Assembly: GCF_005222915.1 (NCBI RefSeq)
Contig: NZ_STFX01000024.1
Span: forward strand, 1 to 64,000
Reading direction: 5' to 3'
DNA length: 64,000 nucleotides
DNA from: Rhizobium sp. FKL33
GTDB taxonomy: Bacteria; Pseudomonadota; Alphaproteobacteria; Rhizobiales; Rhizobiaceae
Shown here: piece after piece, positions 45,452 through 55,087 of the stretch
Position numbering within the stretch: position 1 is the stretch's first letter
How the letters are laid out: each line of letters opens with the position of its first letter
Notes under the pieces: generated by a model
What the model was told of the DNA's origin: nothing
Databases searched by the model: none
The model's input: only the letters and a program-made list of their open reading frames with translations
Program-made: the position numbers and the translations under genes

Positions 45452-48400
45452 TCACAATTCATGCACCCTCACCCCCGGGCATACCTGCATGGCCATGTCG
45501 CGGATATGCTGGTGGTGGGTGAGGTAGATGACCTGGCCGGAGCGGGCCATGGCCGAAAGCTGGGTGAGCGCTTCTTCGGCGCGCATGTCGTCGAAGCTTT
45601 CCATGATGTCGTCGGCGATGAAGGGCGCAGGCATGCGGGCGGCGGCGTATTCGCCGTAGCCGGCGATGCGCAGCGCGAGATAGAGCTGATATTGCGCGCC
45701 CTTGGAGAGGTCGCCCGCCTGTTTCGAAGCGCCGTCGGCGGAGAGCGCGATCAGCGTTTCCTGCTGGCCGTCGCGCTGGGCGGCGAGGCCGCGATAGGCG
45801 CCGCGGGTCAGTTGCGCAAAAGCGTCGGAGGCGCGGGCCATCATTGAGGAGCGGTGGCGGTCGCGATAGAGCCTCAGCGCCTGTTCGGCGGCGAGCGCGC
45901 CGAGCCGGAGTTCGAGCGTGCGGCGCGCGCCCTCCTCGATGTCGAGCAGCACGGTGCGGCGGGCCGAGATCAGCCGGGCGACGCGGTCGTCGCCATCAAT
46001 TTCCTTGAGCTTGGCTTCCGCCGCGCTGGCGGCGGCGTAGAGGCGCTGGGTTTCGAGATCGAGCGCTTCTGCGGCAGGTCTGGTCTCCTCGATCTCGGCG
46101 AGCAGTGTATCGCGGTCGAGGCCGGAGAGTTCCTGTTCGGCGGCGGCGATATCCGGGGCTGCGAGACTGTCGCGCAGATCGGCGGCGAGTTCGGCGATAG
46201 CGCGATCGAGCTCCGCGCCGCGGCGGATGAGCGCCAGCGCCGCCTCGACGCCATCGAGACCTTCGACGCCGAAATGATCGGCGAGACGGGCGGTCTCAGC
46301 GGCAAGCGCATCGCGCGCCGCCTCGATCTCGGCCCGCTCCTCGATGAGCTTCGCCAGGCGCGTCTCGGCGTCGCGGCGGCGGGCGAAATCCTCACGGGCG
46401 TCGCGCAGGCGGCGTTCGAAATCGCGATGGATCTGCAAGGGCGCTTGCGTGTCGTCGAAACCATAGTCGTCGGCGAGGCTGCGCATGGCATCGGTGAAGA
46501 GGTCGATGTCGCGGTTCATCTTGTCGATGCGGTCAGCGGTGACGGCGCGGGCCGAGAGCGCGCTGTCGAGCGCCTGCAACTGGTCGCTCAGTTCGCCGGC
46601 GACCGAGGGCGTCGGGGGCTCTACCCCCTCCCCCGCCTCCATCAGCCAGGAGCCGGCCAGCGCCTCGCGCCAGGTGGCGCCCCAGGCGGCGAGTTCGGAT
46701 TTGGCCTCTGCCTCGGCCTTGCGGCGGCGGACGAGATCGGCTTCGCGGGCCGTGTAGGCGTCGGTCAGCGCGGCGCGGCGGGTTTCCGTGTCGAGAAAAC
46801 GGCGGCCGGTGAAGGTGAGCGCATCGAGTTCGGCGGAGGCGTCGACGCGCAGACCGCAGGCGGCGAGCGCATGGGCCAGCCGCTCGCGGGCATGATCGAG
46901 CGCGGCGGCCGCCTCGTCGCGGGCGCGCTCGGCGTCGTCGAGGGCGGTGAGCGCTTCGAGCGCCGCGTCGGCGTCCTGTCGCCAGGCTTCGAGGCGGGCG
47001 ATTTCGGGCTCAACGCCCGGAGCGATCTCGTCGACATAGGCGGCGAAGGCGTCGCGGAGCGCGGCGAGCACTGTTGAGGCGTCGTCGCGCTGGCGCGACA
47101 GCGCTTCGGTCTGGGCGTCCAGACGGGCGAGCGACTGGTCGAGACCGGCGAGCCGCGCGGCTTCGGCGGCCTGGGTCATGCGGCGGGCGCGATAGGCGTC
47201 ATCCGCGTCTAGCGCGGCGCGGAAAGCGTCGGCGGTCTCTATGGAGAGGCTGGCGCGATGGGTGGACCAGGCGGCCTCGCGGGCGGCGCGGGCCTCCGTG
47301 AGCACAGCGTCGGAGACGACGCCCTGCTGATCGGCGAGGCTCGCGCGTTCTGCGAGCAGTCCGGCGCGTTCGGGGTGGAGGCGGCGAAGATCGGCCTCGA
47401 GGCCGGACAGCGTCTTGTCCGCCTCTTCGAGGCGCTTGCGCCAATCGGCGAGTTCGCGGACCGGCGGCAGGCGGAGATCGACGAGATCGTCGCGGCGGCC
47501 GCGCCAGGGGCGGAGTGCGGCAAGCCGGCGGTCGAACTGGAGTTTGGCGGCCTCGACATCGCGCTCCAGCCGCTGGATGCGGCCGGTGAGATCGACGCCC
47601 CGGCTTTCGGCGAGGCAATCGGAGAGCCAGGCGAGCGCTGCGGCGTCCGCTCCTGCCCCGGCCTCGCGATCAATGGCTTCCTGGGCGGCGTCCAAGGCTT
47701 CGGCGGCGGCGCGGGCTTCGCGGGCGGCGGCGGCGGCGCGCTCCGTGAGCGGGCCATGCGCCTTGATCAGCGGCCTGATCGCGCCGAGACGGGCGGCGGG
47801 CAGCAGTAGGCGCGAGGGATCCTCTTCATCGGCGCGACCGAGACGGGCGAGGCTGTCGGCGACGCGGCGGTCGGCCTCGCGCAATTCATTTTCCCGGCGC
47901 GGCAGATCCTGGGCTTCGGCGCGGGCGCGGGCGGCGAGATCGGCGAGAGCCTCGAAACGGCTTTCGGCGTTCAGGATGGGATCGACGGGCTGTTCGTCCT
48001 CGCCGCCCGAGAGCGCCTGTTGCTCGCGGATCAGCCGCGCAAGTGCGGTATCGGTTTCGAGCGCGCGGCGGCGGAGCGCGGCGACATCGCGATCCCAGCC
48101 TTCGGGCGGCGCGGGCGGCAGGGAGAGTACGGCGCGCTCCGTGCGCAGCGCGGCGAGACGGGCGGCCTGCGGCAGGGCGCTCAGCCGCTTTTCGGCGCGG
48201 TCGAGCCTGACGCGGAGTGCGGCGCGGTCGCGATTGGCGGTCTCATAGGCCGTGCGGGCGCGGTCGCGCTCAGTGGTCAGCCTGCCGTGTTCGCTGGCGG
48301 CGATGTCGATGCGGTCGCGCTCGGCCTTCAACTCCTCCAGCCGCCGCTTGAGATCGGCAAGTTCGGTCTTTGAGGCGCGGGGTTTGTGGAAGCCGTCAGT

Positions 48401-48910
48401 TTCAGTGCGGATCGCTTCCAGCTTTTGCGCCAGTTCCGACAGACCGGCGCTGGCCGAAAACAGCAGTTGCCCGAGATCGCCCTTGCTGTCGAGAATGGCG
48501 CGACCGCCCTCTTCCAGCGTCGTCTCGTCGAGCGAGAACATGGTGCGGTAGGCGTCGCGATCGAGCCCGCCGAGATCGCCGAGCAACAGGTGATCGCCGA
48601 CCGGCTGGTCGGCCTCATCAAGCAGGCTCGCTTGCGGCTTCTTGATGCGGGTCAGCAGGCGCAGGCCGGCTGCCGTTTCCAGCCGCGCCGAGACCCGCAT
48701 GGATTTGTAATCATGCAGGAAGGCGTAGGGCGTGCGGTTGTCGATGCCGTAGAGAAAGTCGAGCCAGGCGGAGAACAGCGTCGATTTGCCGGCCTCGTTG
48801 GGACCGTGGATGATGTGGAAATCCGGGCCATGTTCGGGCCTGTCGCCGAAATCCAGACTGCGATCGGTGAATTTTCCGTAGCGGATGAGATCGAGCGAGC
48901 GGATGCGCAT
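45452..48910 (-). CDS. YhaN-like AAA ATPase (SbcC-type, 1152 aa)
   Basis: A 1152-residue SMC/SbcC-type ATPase. The Walker A (IIHGPNEAGKSTLFSAWLDF) lies near residue 40 and the Walker B-like ADDIMESFDDM near the C-terminus. Between are long stretches rich in Ala, Arg, Asp, Glu and Leu that form coiled coils. The first strand MRIRSLDLIRYGKFTDRSLD is typical of the YhaN/AAA_27 family. It overlaps by one base the nuclease gene upstream. The pair would act as a DNA-end processing complex. Confidence 0.85.
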   Translation of the reverse strand: MRIRSLDLIRYGKFTDRSLDFGDRPEHGPDFHIIHGPNEAGKSTLFSAWLDFLYGIDNRTPYAFLHDYKSMRVSARLETAAGLRLLTRIKKPQASLLDEADQPVGDHLLLGDLGGLDRDAYRTMFSLDETTLEEGGRAILDSKGDLGQLLFSASAGLSELAQKLEAIRTETDGFHKPRASKTELADLKRRLEELKAERDRIDIAASEHGRLTTERDRARTAYETANRDRAALRVRLDRAEKRLSALPQAARLAALRTERAVLSLPPAPPEGWDRDVAALRRRALETDTALARLIREQQALSGGEDEQPVDPILNAESRFEALADLAARARAEAQDLPRRENELREADRRVADSLARLGRADEEDPSRLLLPAARLGAIRPLIKAHGPLTERAAAAAREARAAAEALDAAQEAIDREAGAGADAAALAWLSDCLAESRGVDLTGRIQRLERDVEAAKLQFDRRLAALRPWRGRRDDLVDLRLPPVRELADWRKRLEEADKTLSGLEADLRRLHPERAGLLAERASLADQQGVVSDAVLTEARAAREAAWSTHRASLSIETADAFRAALDADDAYRARRMTQAAEAARLAGLDQSLARLDAQTEALSRQRDDASTVLAALRDAFAAYVDEIAPGVEPEIARLEAWRQDADAALEALTALDDAERARDEAAAALDHARERLAHALAACGLRVDASAELDALTFTGRRFLDTETRRAALTDAYTAREADLVRRRKAEAEAKSELAAWGATWREALAGSWLMEAGEGVEPPTPSVAGELSDQLQALDSALSARAVTADRIDKMNRDIDLFTDAMRSLADDYGFDDTQAPLQIHRDFERRLRDAREDFARRRDAETRLAKLIEERAEIEAARDALAAETARLADHFGVEGLDGVEAALALIRRGAELDRAIAELAADLRDSLAAPDIAAAEQELSGLDRDTLLAEIEETRPAAEALDLETQRLYAAASAAEAKLKEIDGDDRVARLISARRTVLLDIEEGARRTLELRLGALAAEQALRLYRDRHRSSMMARASDAFAQLTRGAYRGLAAQRDGQQETLIALSADGASKQAGDLSKGAQYQLYLALRIAGYGEYAAARMPAPFIADDIMESFDDMRAEEALTQLSAMARSGQVIYLTHHQHIRDMAMQVCPGVRVHEL

Positions 48911-50166
48911 CAGGCCTCTCCTCCCTCGCGCAGCCGCGCCAGGACGGTATCGACGCCGTCGCGGGCGAGCGCATCGAGCCTTTGGGCGAATTCCGCCTCA
49001 TCCTGGCCGAACAGACCACGCAGTTCCGGCGGCAGGCCCTTGATCAGCTCATTGGCGGCTTCGTGGGCGAGATCGCGGAAGGCGGGACCGGAGAGCACGT
49101 CGGCCGCGATCAGGCCGGCGAGCTCGGCGACCGGATCGCCCGAGGCCTCGGTCTTGGTTTCCAGCGGACGGCAGGCGCTTTCGACCTGCTCGACGAACAG
49201 GCGGCCCAGCCGGCCGGCGGTGAGTTCGGCCTCGGCCTTGACCAGATCCAGTTCGCGGCGCAGGCGCCAGGCGAGCGGCGTGGAACCCGTCAGTTTCAGC
49301 CTGACGACGCCGTGATGATCGCCCGCCGTCTGCGCCTCTAGAGAACGCGCGATGCGGGCGACGGCGTCGGACCAGTCGAAGACGCCGGCGAGATCGACCT
49401 CGATGCGGTCGAAGCGGGCGCTGGCGACGCTGCGCTCCTGAACGGTAATCTCTCCGTTGTCGGAGACGGTGACGAGGCTCACGGATTTCGCGCCGGCCTC
49501 GTTGATGTCGCGGCCCTGCGGGATGCCGGGCATGACCACAGTGGCGGCGCCCGCATATTCGGCGCGCTGGTGGATATGGCCGAGCGCCCAATAGCGGAAG
49601 CCCGAGGCCTGCAGCTCCGGCAGGCTGACGGGGGCGTAGGGGTCATGGCTCAGGGAACCGCCGAGGCTGGTATGCATGAGGCCGATATTGACGGCGCCCT
49701 CCACCGGCGGCTTGTAGCTGGGCAGCAGGCAATCGGGCGCGCGGGGTTCGCGGAAGCTCAGGCCATGGATGACGATGTCGGGACCAGATGCGCGGGCGAG
49801 CGGCACGGCCTCGGCGCGGCCGCCGAACAGCTTGACGCTGTCGGGCAGCACGAGTTCGCGGGTAATCTTCGACAGCGCGTCGTGATTGCCGCGGATGATG
49901 TAAGTGGGGATGCCGGCCTCGTGCAGGCGACCGAGTTCGCGGGCGAGAAACAGCGCCGTCTTCATCGAGGTCTGGTCGCCGTCATAGAGATCGCCGGCGA
50001 TCAGCAGCGCATCGACCTGCTCCGCAAGGCAGAGATCGACGATGCGGGTGAGCGCCGAGCGGCTGGCGGCGCCGATCACGTCTGCGAGCTCCTCGTTCTT
50101 CAGCGCCAGCGAGCGCAGAGGAGAATCGAGATGAATGTCGGCGGTGTGGACGAAGCGGAAGGGCAA
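48910..50166 (-). CDS. YhaO/SbcD-like DNA repair exonuclease
   Basis: A 418-residue calcineurin-type metallophosphoesterase with DIHLDSPL, AGDLYDGDQTS, IRGNHDALSK and ALGHIHQRAEY as metal-binding motifs, in the order of the Mre11/SbcD nucleases. The C-terminal part is helical and would bind the ATPase. It is translated with the ATPase gene (ATG/TGA overlap). Confidence 0.87.
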   Translation of the reverse strand: MPFRFVHTADIHLDSPLRSLALKNEELADVIGAASRSALTRIVDLCLAEQVDALLIAGDLYDGDQTSMKTALFLARELGRLHEAGIPTYIIRGNHDALSKITRELVLPDSVKLFGGRAEAVPLARASGPDIVIHGLSFREPRAPDCLLPSYKPPVEGAVNIGLMHTSLGGSLSHDPYAPVSLPELQASGFRYWALGHIHQRAEYAGAATVVMPGIPQGRDINEAGAKSVSLVTVSDNGEITVQERSVASARFDRIEVDLAGVFDWSDAVARIARSLEAQTAGDHHGVVRLKLTGSTPLAWRLRRELDLVKAEAELTAGRLGRLFVEQVESACRPLETKTEASGDPVAELAGLIAADVLSGPAFRDLAHEAANELIKGLPPELRGLFGQDEAEFAQRLDALARDGVDTVLARLREGGEA

Positions 50167-50327
50167 GCGAACATCCGTTGTCTGGGAGGGGCAGGCTTCT
50201 GTGCCCAGAGCATATGGACCGGCAGGCGTGAAAATACAACCTTCGGGCGGGCGCGGCTGGCCGGGGAAAAGCCGCCATGGCGGTTTCCCCGGCCCGGCGG
50301 ATCAGATAGAGCCGAGGGCGCGACAGA

Positions 50328-50693
50328 ATGGGCGGGACCGGGATGATGGACAGAGGCGACAAGCCGGAAAAAAGCGCCGAAGAGCGCCTCGCCAAGCTCA
50401 TGAAGGCCTGGAACAAGGCGCCGGATGAGGCGCGGCAGGCTTTTCTCACCGCGATCGCCGGCGACATCGCCCCTCAGCCGGAGCCGATCGCCGATGGGCG
50501 CTACCTCACCCGAAGCGGCATCGCCCGCATCGAGGCGGAGCTGAAACGCCGGGGCCTGCGCCCCGATCAGGCGATGGCCGAGATGGGTTTCGGGCCGCGC
50601 GACAAGGCGCTCACGCGCGCGCTCGCCTCCGGCTATGGGCTCAGATTGTCGGTGATTTCGGCGCTCGCGGACTGGCTCGACAGGCGGGACTGA
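50328..50693 (+). CDS. Hypothetical protein (about 120 aa)
   Basis: A soluble protein of 121 residues (or 116 from the ATG at 50343) with helices AEERLAKLMKAWNKAPDEAR and TRSGIARIEAELKRRGLRPD, then a short HTH-like pattern LTRALASGYGLRLSVISALADWLD. I recognise no family. It lies between the nuclease gene and the TauE gene, alone on the plus strand. Confidence 0.5.
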   Translation: MGGTGMMDRGDKPEKSAEERLAKLMKAWNKAPDEARQAFLTAIAGDIAPQPEPIADGRYLTRSGIARIEAELKRRGLRPDQAMAEMGFGPRDKALTRALASGYGLRLSVISALADWLDRRD

Positions 50694-50768
50694 TCCCACC
50701 TTGCCGCCTTGAGGGCCACCGCAAGCCGAGCGCCCATGCCTGCGGCCGGTCATTGACGTCTTGCCATG

Positions 50769-51539
50769 TCAAGCCAACAGCGCCGAGCCGCTGCGATAGA
50801 GCACATAGAGCGCGACGACTGCGACGATGGCCGCAAACAGCCGGTTGAGCAGCGTCTTGCCGGCCGAGAGTTTTGTCGCCAGCGCCATGCCGGCAACGCC
50901 GCCCAGCACGCCGCCGGCGATGAAGTTGAGCGCCACGGGCCAGTCGACCAGGCCGGACCAGGCGTAACTCAGCGCGGTGGCGAGCCCGAAGGTTCCGACC
51001 GACAGCAGCGACGTGCCGACCGCCTTGATCATCGGCATACGGGTGGCGGCCATCAGCGCCGGCACAATCAGAAAACCACCGCCGATGCCGAAAAAGCCGG
51101 ACGCGGCGCCGGCCAGCATTGCGATGGCGGCGGTGCGCAGGCAGGTGGAGCGGTCGGCGGGGCGCTCCAGATCCGCCTCCTGCCCGCGCGGCCTGAGCAT
51201 CAAAGCCGCAACCGCCAGCATCAGCAGACCGAACAGAAACAGCAGCGACTGGCCGTCGACCGCCTTGCCGATCAGCGAGCCCAAAAGCGCGCCCGCCACG
51301 CCGACGGCGGCGAAGACTGCGCCGCAGCGCCAGCGGACATTGCCCTTCATCGCATGGCCGGCGAGATTGGCGTAGGCGTTGACCGCCACGGCCACCGCGC
51401 TGGCGCCGATGGCCATATGCGGATCGCGCACGCCCACGACATAGAGCAACAAAGGAGTGGCGAGAATGGAGCCGCCGCCGCCGATCAGGCCGAGCGTGAA
51501 GCCGACCGCGCCGCCGGAGACGAGCGCCAGGAACGTCAT
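50769..51539 (-). CDS. Sulfite exporter TauE/SafE family permease
   Basis: A 256-residue permease with about eight membrane segments, opening FLALVSGGAVGFTLGLIGGGGSILATPLL and repeating the G-rich motif in the middle (GAASGFFGIGGGFLIVPAL), as in TauE/SafE proteins. Members export sulfite or organosulfur anions. The ATG at 51539 overlaps the stop of the upstream TIGR01244 gene. This set with the MBL hydrolase suggests export of sulfite from sulfide oxidation. Confidence 0.85.
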   Translation of the reverse strand: MTFLALVSGGAVGFTLGLIGGGGSILATPLLLYVVGVRDPHMAIGASAVAVAVNAYANLAGHAMKGNVRWRCGAVFAAVGVAGALLGSLIGKAVDGQSLLFLFGLLMLAVAALMLRPRGQEADLERPADRSTCLRTAAIAMLAGAASGFFGIGGGFLIVPALMAATRMPMIKAVGTSLLSVGTFGLATALSYAWSGLVDWPVALNFIAGGVLGGVAGMALATKLSAGKTLLNRLFAAIVAVVALYVLYRSGSALLA

Positions 51540-51868
51540 TTGCCGCCGACCGCCTGATAGGCCGCCGCGCAACGTCCGCCGGAGGCGCAATAGGCCAGGA
51601 TGCGCCCCTCGGCGCCCTGAAGGACCGACTTCAGCTCTGCGCCCTGCTCCGGCGTCATGCGGCCGGGAATGACGGGGATGTAGTGAATGTCGAGGCCTGC
51701 GGCGTCAGCCGCCTTGGCTATATCGGCGAAGAGAGGCTGGCCGAAACCTTCATTGTCGGGGCGCATGCAGACCACCGTCTTGTAGCCGAGGCCGGCGATG
51801 TCCTGCAGATGGTCCGGCGACAATTGCCCGGTGACATGGAAATGGTCGTCGATGGCGCGAATGCTCAT
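51536..51868 (-). CDS. TIGR01244 family (beta-lactamase hydrolase-like, DUF442) protein
   Basis: A 110-residue protein with a phosphatase-like fold: VTGQLSPDHLQDIAGLGYKT and the active-site loop YCASGGRCA near the end. Members (such as the N-terminal domain of Blh) are found with sulfur transferases and MBL persulfide dioxygenases. The cysteine in the loop is a likely nucleophile. It is between the MBL gene and the TauE gene, all in the same direction. Confidence 0.78.
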   Translation of the reverse strand: MSIRAIDDHFHVTGQLSPDHLQDIAGLGYKTVVCMRPDNEGFGQPLFADIAKAADAAGLDIHYIPVIPGRMTPEQGAELKSVLQGAEGRILAYCASGGRCAAAYQAVGGK

Positions 51869-51916
51869 GGGTTTCTCCTGTGTCGCCGGTTCCTGCCGGC
51901 TTTGTTCGATGCGGGG

Positions 51917-52792
51917 TCAGAAGGCGTCGAGCGGCACTTTCAGATAGCGCTTGCCGTCGTCCTCGGGCGCCGGCAGTTCGCCGGCCTTCATGTTCACCTG
52001 GATCGAGGGAATGATCAGCCGGGGCATGGCCAGCGTCTCGTCGCGGGCGGTGCGCAGGGCGACGAAGTCGTCCTCGCCGACGCCGTCGCGAACATGGATG
52101 TTATGAGCCCGCTCTTCGGCCACCGTGGTCTCCCAGCGGATCTCGCGGCCATTGGGGCCGTAGTCATGGCACATGAACAGCCGCGTCTCGGGCGGCAGCG
52201 CCAGCACCTTGCGAATGGATCGGAACAGGATACGGGCGTCGCCGCCGGGAAAATCGGCGCGCGCCGTGCCGCCATCCGGCATGAACAGCGTGTCGCCGAC
52301 AAAGGCGGCGTCGCCGATCACATGCGTCATACAGGCCGGCGTGTGGCCGGGCGTATGGATGGCGCGCGCTTCGAGCCCGCCGATCGTATAGGCGTCGCCA
52401 TCGGCGAACAGCCGGTCGAACTGGCTGCCGTCGCGTTCAAACTCCGTGCCTTCGTTGAAGATCTTGCCGAAGGTGTGCTGGACCTGAATGATCTTGTCGC
52501 CGATGCCGATCCTGCCGCCGAGTTTCGACTGGATATAGGGCGCTGCGGAGAGATGATCGGCGTGAACATGGGTTTCGATCAGCCATTCCAGCGTCAATCC
52601 ATGAGCGCGGATGTGATCGATGACGCGGTCGGCGGAGGCATGGGAAATCCGGCCCGCCGCATAATCGAAATCGAGCACGCTGTCGATCACGGCGCAGGCT
52701 TGGGAGTCGGGATCCCTGACGACATAGCTGACAGTGTTGGTGTCGGCGTCGAAAAAGGCCGTGACATCGGGATGGGATTGCTGGGCGGTCAT
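51917..52792 (-). CDS. MBL-fold hydrolase, persulfide dioxygenase-like (Blh type)
   Basis: A 291-residue metallo-beta-lactamase fold protein. The metal motif THVHADH and HTPGHTPACM with GDTLFMPDGG and MCHDYGPNG match persulfide dioxygenases such as ETHE1 and Blh. It would oxidise glutathione persulfide to sulfite using iron. I chose the ATG at 52792 as the start; an ATG four codons upstream is possible. The BigR-type regulator usually seen nearby is not in this window. Confidence 0.82.
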   Translation of the reverse strand: MTAQQSHPDVTAFFDADTNTVSYVVRDPDSQACAVIDSVLDFDYAAGRISHASADRVIDHIRAHGLTLEWLIETHVHADHLSAAPYIQSKLGGRIGIGDKIIQVQHTFGKIFNEGTEFERDGSQFDRLFADGDAYTIGGLEARAIHTPGHTPACMTHVIGDAAFVGDTLFMPDGGTARADFPGGDARILFRSIRKVLALPPETRLFMCHDYGPNGREIRWETTVAEERAHNIHVRDGVGEDDFVALRTARDETLAMPRLIIPSIQVNMKAGELPAPEDDGKRYLKVPLDAF

Positions 52793-52808
52793 GCGCGCCT
52801 CCAATAAC

Positions 52809-52822
52809 TACGTTATTTCGTA
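52809..52822. promoter_or_regulatory. AT-rich inverted repeat before the MBL gene
   Basis: TACG-TTATTT-CGTA, in an AT-rich stretch that runs on to TATATATGTATG, lies 17 bases before the MBL start. BigR-type regulators of such genes bind AT-rich palindromes, so this is a candidate operator. The match is loose. Confidence 0.35.
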
Positions 52823-52964
52823 TATATGTATGTTTATGTGATCGTCAAGGGTTACGGGAACCCGGAAATGGCCTGATCAATATCATCCCCTGGCGGATCG
52901 TCGCCGCGGCGCTCCAAATCATGCCGGTCACCGGACGGAAAACAGGGCGCCCCATATCGACGGC

Positions 52965-53209
52965 CCGGCGGTCACCGGCGCGATCTCTCTGGCGCTATCG
53001 GCCGTGGCGACCGATCACACGCTGAAATTCGTGTTTTTATGCATGGCGGCGGCGGGCATCGCCGCCATCAACTCCGTCGGCAATCTCGGCGGCTTCGTCG
53101 CCCAGAATGTCGCGCCCTGGATCAAGGACGAAACCGGCAGCACGATTGCGCCGATCTCTTCCTCGCCGCCTGCCTCGGTGAGGCCGGGTTGCTGGTGATC
53201 GTGGTCTGA
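52965..53209 (+). pseudogene. MFS transporter C-terminal remnant (frameshifted)
   Basis: The reading frame from about 52965 encodes the last two membrane segments of a major facilitator protein (ISLALSAVATDHTLKFVFLC, AAINSVGNLGGFVAQNVAPW, IKDETGST). Near 53145 the frame must shift by one base to continue as DLFLAACLGEAGLLVIVV and stop at 53207-53209. No upstream part of the gene exists, so it is a deletion remnant. It is followed by the glycan enzyme gene. Confidence 0.75.
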
Positions 53210-53296
53210 TGACATGCGCGGAGCCGGCAGGCCGACGCATGCGCGAACCGCGACTGCCGACGCAAAGTCAAACTCAACCCAAAGCTTTCGCCAGGA

Positions 53297-55087
53297 TTAT
53301 TTCAGGACGCATCCCGCGATATCATCAAACAATGCGCCGATGGACGAGGTCGCCGCAGCGGCGAACTCACGAACCTTGCTCTTTTCCGCTTGCGAATACG
53401 GCTCAATCTCAAGCGGTCCGCCGAAATCAAATTCCTTGTTCGCAAGTCCGATTTCATCGAACATAGAGTCTGTCTTATGGCTGTTGCTGGGCGTGTACAC
53501 GACGGAGCAACCCGACAGCAGAGCGAGACACGCGCCGTGAAAGCGACCGGTGACAACGGCTCTATAGTCGCCGAATTCCTGACCCGTTGTTGCTATCAAT
53601 GGTAACCGACGATCGGCTTTCAGCAGCGCGAATGTGTTTTTGAAATAGGCTCCCATGGCCCAGAAATCCTTGCCATGCGTGATCGCCAACTTCATCAAAT
53701 TCCCGCTCATTTCCTCGTAAATGCTGTCAATGACAGCAACATCCCTGGTCGGCTCCGCGCTTGGCCCGAAAGAACAAGACCAAGTCAAATCCGGATTATA
53801 GAGAACATGGCTCTTGCGCCCTATTTCCGACAAGCTCCTACGATCGCGAACGGATACTACGTCAAATTTCTCCAGAACATCGGTCATAAACGCGCCGTTA
53901 TTTTGCCAGACGCCATTTATGAACATGACCTTCTTCTTGAAGGCCGTTCTGATGTTGTCACACAGCAACAGCAGATTGATGGCGCGGGGGGCGTTGTCAT
54001 GAAACGTGCCCTCGCCGTTGATCAGAATGGCGTCAATGCCATCCAAATTCGGATCCACCTCCAGTAGTGAATTGAAGCCAGCGGTTTCGTTAATCCAGCC
54101 TACGACCTGCATTCCGCGTTGCGCGAGATGAGAATTGATCTGCGACATGACCAACTTGCATCCGGCATGGTGCTTGTTCAGCTCCATTTTCTCGGTGTTG
54201 TTGACGATTAAGATCCGACCTCGACCTTCCTTGCGGGAATATTCGAATGTGGGTCCGGAATACTGGTAAACCGCCGCCTCGGAACGAACGCCGCGGCTGT
54301 TTTTCAGATGCTGCTTTGCCAGTGACTTTGAAAACAACCGCTCCTTGAGAGCCAATTCTTCGAGCGCCGCTGAATCGTTGATCGTCCATAATATGTTCGG
54401 ATTTCGAAACTGGGCATTCTCGATAAATCGATTGGCCAGCGCATATTCGCCCGAGCGCGAAAACGCTTTGCCGATATCAATCATCTGCCGCGGAGCCGGG
54501 GTGGAAAAATCATATGTGTCGTTGAATATTCGTCCAAAGGATGCGGCGACGGATAGATTGGGCTCCGGGTCCACATCCAAAAACGTGATATTTTGTTGTT
54601 TTTTCAGCAACAACTGCTCCAGATCGAAGTTATGTCCGATCCATCCGCCCCCAGGGAAATTGCCCGAAAAACCGACCAGCGTCACATCATGCCCCTGAAG
54701 AGCGGCATACATGGCGACTTGGTATCCGATAGAGGGCGCAAAGCCGATCTTCTTCAGATCGAATGGGCCCAGAGCATCGGAGAAGCACATCACCTCTCCG
54801 CCGAAACGGTCCTGAACCTGTCGGACATAGGGATTGTCATGATGTTCATTGACCGCAAAAAACAGCTTCCCCCGCGAAACATCGCAGGGCGCCTCGTTTA
54901 CGCGGGTGAAGCCGTGGGGCATCCCCTCGGTGGGAACATTGAAAACGAACCACCGCTCAACGTTGAGCGGTTCAACGAGATGATTGTTCAAGCATTTATT
55001 GAACTGGACGAGAACCGTGTCTTGATCCTTGGATACCGGCAACGCATCAATGTTCAAGTTCGCGTTTGCCAATAGAATAAAATGCAT
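53297..55087 (-). CDS. Two-domain glycosyltransferase/polysaccharide pyruvyl transferase-like protein
   Basis: A 596-residue protein. The C-terminal half (from about residue 290) has the polysaccharide pyruvyl transferase pattern: ILIVNNTEKMELNKHHAGC, NGEGTFHDN and near the end VTGRFHGACLALLSGC, which is the PS_pyruv_trans signature. The N-terminal half (SIGYQVAMYAALQGHDVTLV, HNFDLEQLLLKKQQ) resembles GT29/GT42-type sialyltransferase-like enzymes. The fusion is unusual. Lower GC than its surroundings suggests horizontal gain. The product could modify a surface polysaccharide; donor and acceptor are unknown. Confidence 0.6.
   Translation of the reverse strand: MHFILLANANLNIDALPVSKDQDTVLVQFNKCLNNHLVEPLNVERWFVFNVPTEGMPHGFTRVNEAPCDVSRGKLFFAVNEHHDNPYVRQVQDRFGGEVMCFSDALGPFDLKKIGFAPSIGYQVAMYAALQGHDVTLVGFSGNFPGGGWIGHNFDLEQLLLKKQQNITFLDVDPEPNLSVAASFGRIFNDTYDFSTPAPRQMIDIGKAFSRSGEYALANRFIENAQFRNPNILWTINDSAALEELALKERLFSKSLAKQHLKNSRGVRSEAAVYQYSGPTFEYSRKEGRGRILIVNNTEKMELNKHHAGCKLVMSQINSHLAQRGMQVVGWINETAGFNSLLEVDPNLDGIDAILINGEGTFHDNAPRAINLLLLCDNIRTAFKKKVMFINGVWQNNGAFMTDVLEKFDVVSVRDRRSLSEIGRKSHVLYNPDLTWSCSFGPSAEPTRDVAVIDSIYEEMSGNLMKLAITHGKDFWAMGAYFKNTFALLKADRRLPLIATTGQEFGDYRAVVTGRFHGACLALLSGCSVVYTPSNSHKTDSMFDEIGLANKEFDFGGPLEIEPYSQAEKSKVREFAAAATSSIGALFDDIAGCVLK

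Noticed and set aside
51917-52792. Metallo-beta-lactamase gene as the missing PhnP
   Set aside because: Its motifs and neighbours (TIGR01244, TauE/SafE) fit persulfide dioxygenase; it is 16 kb from the phn genes.
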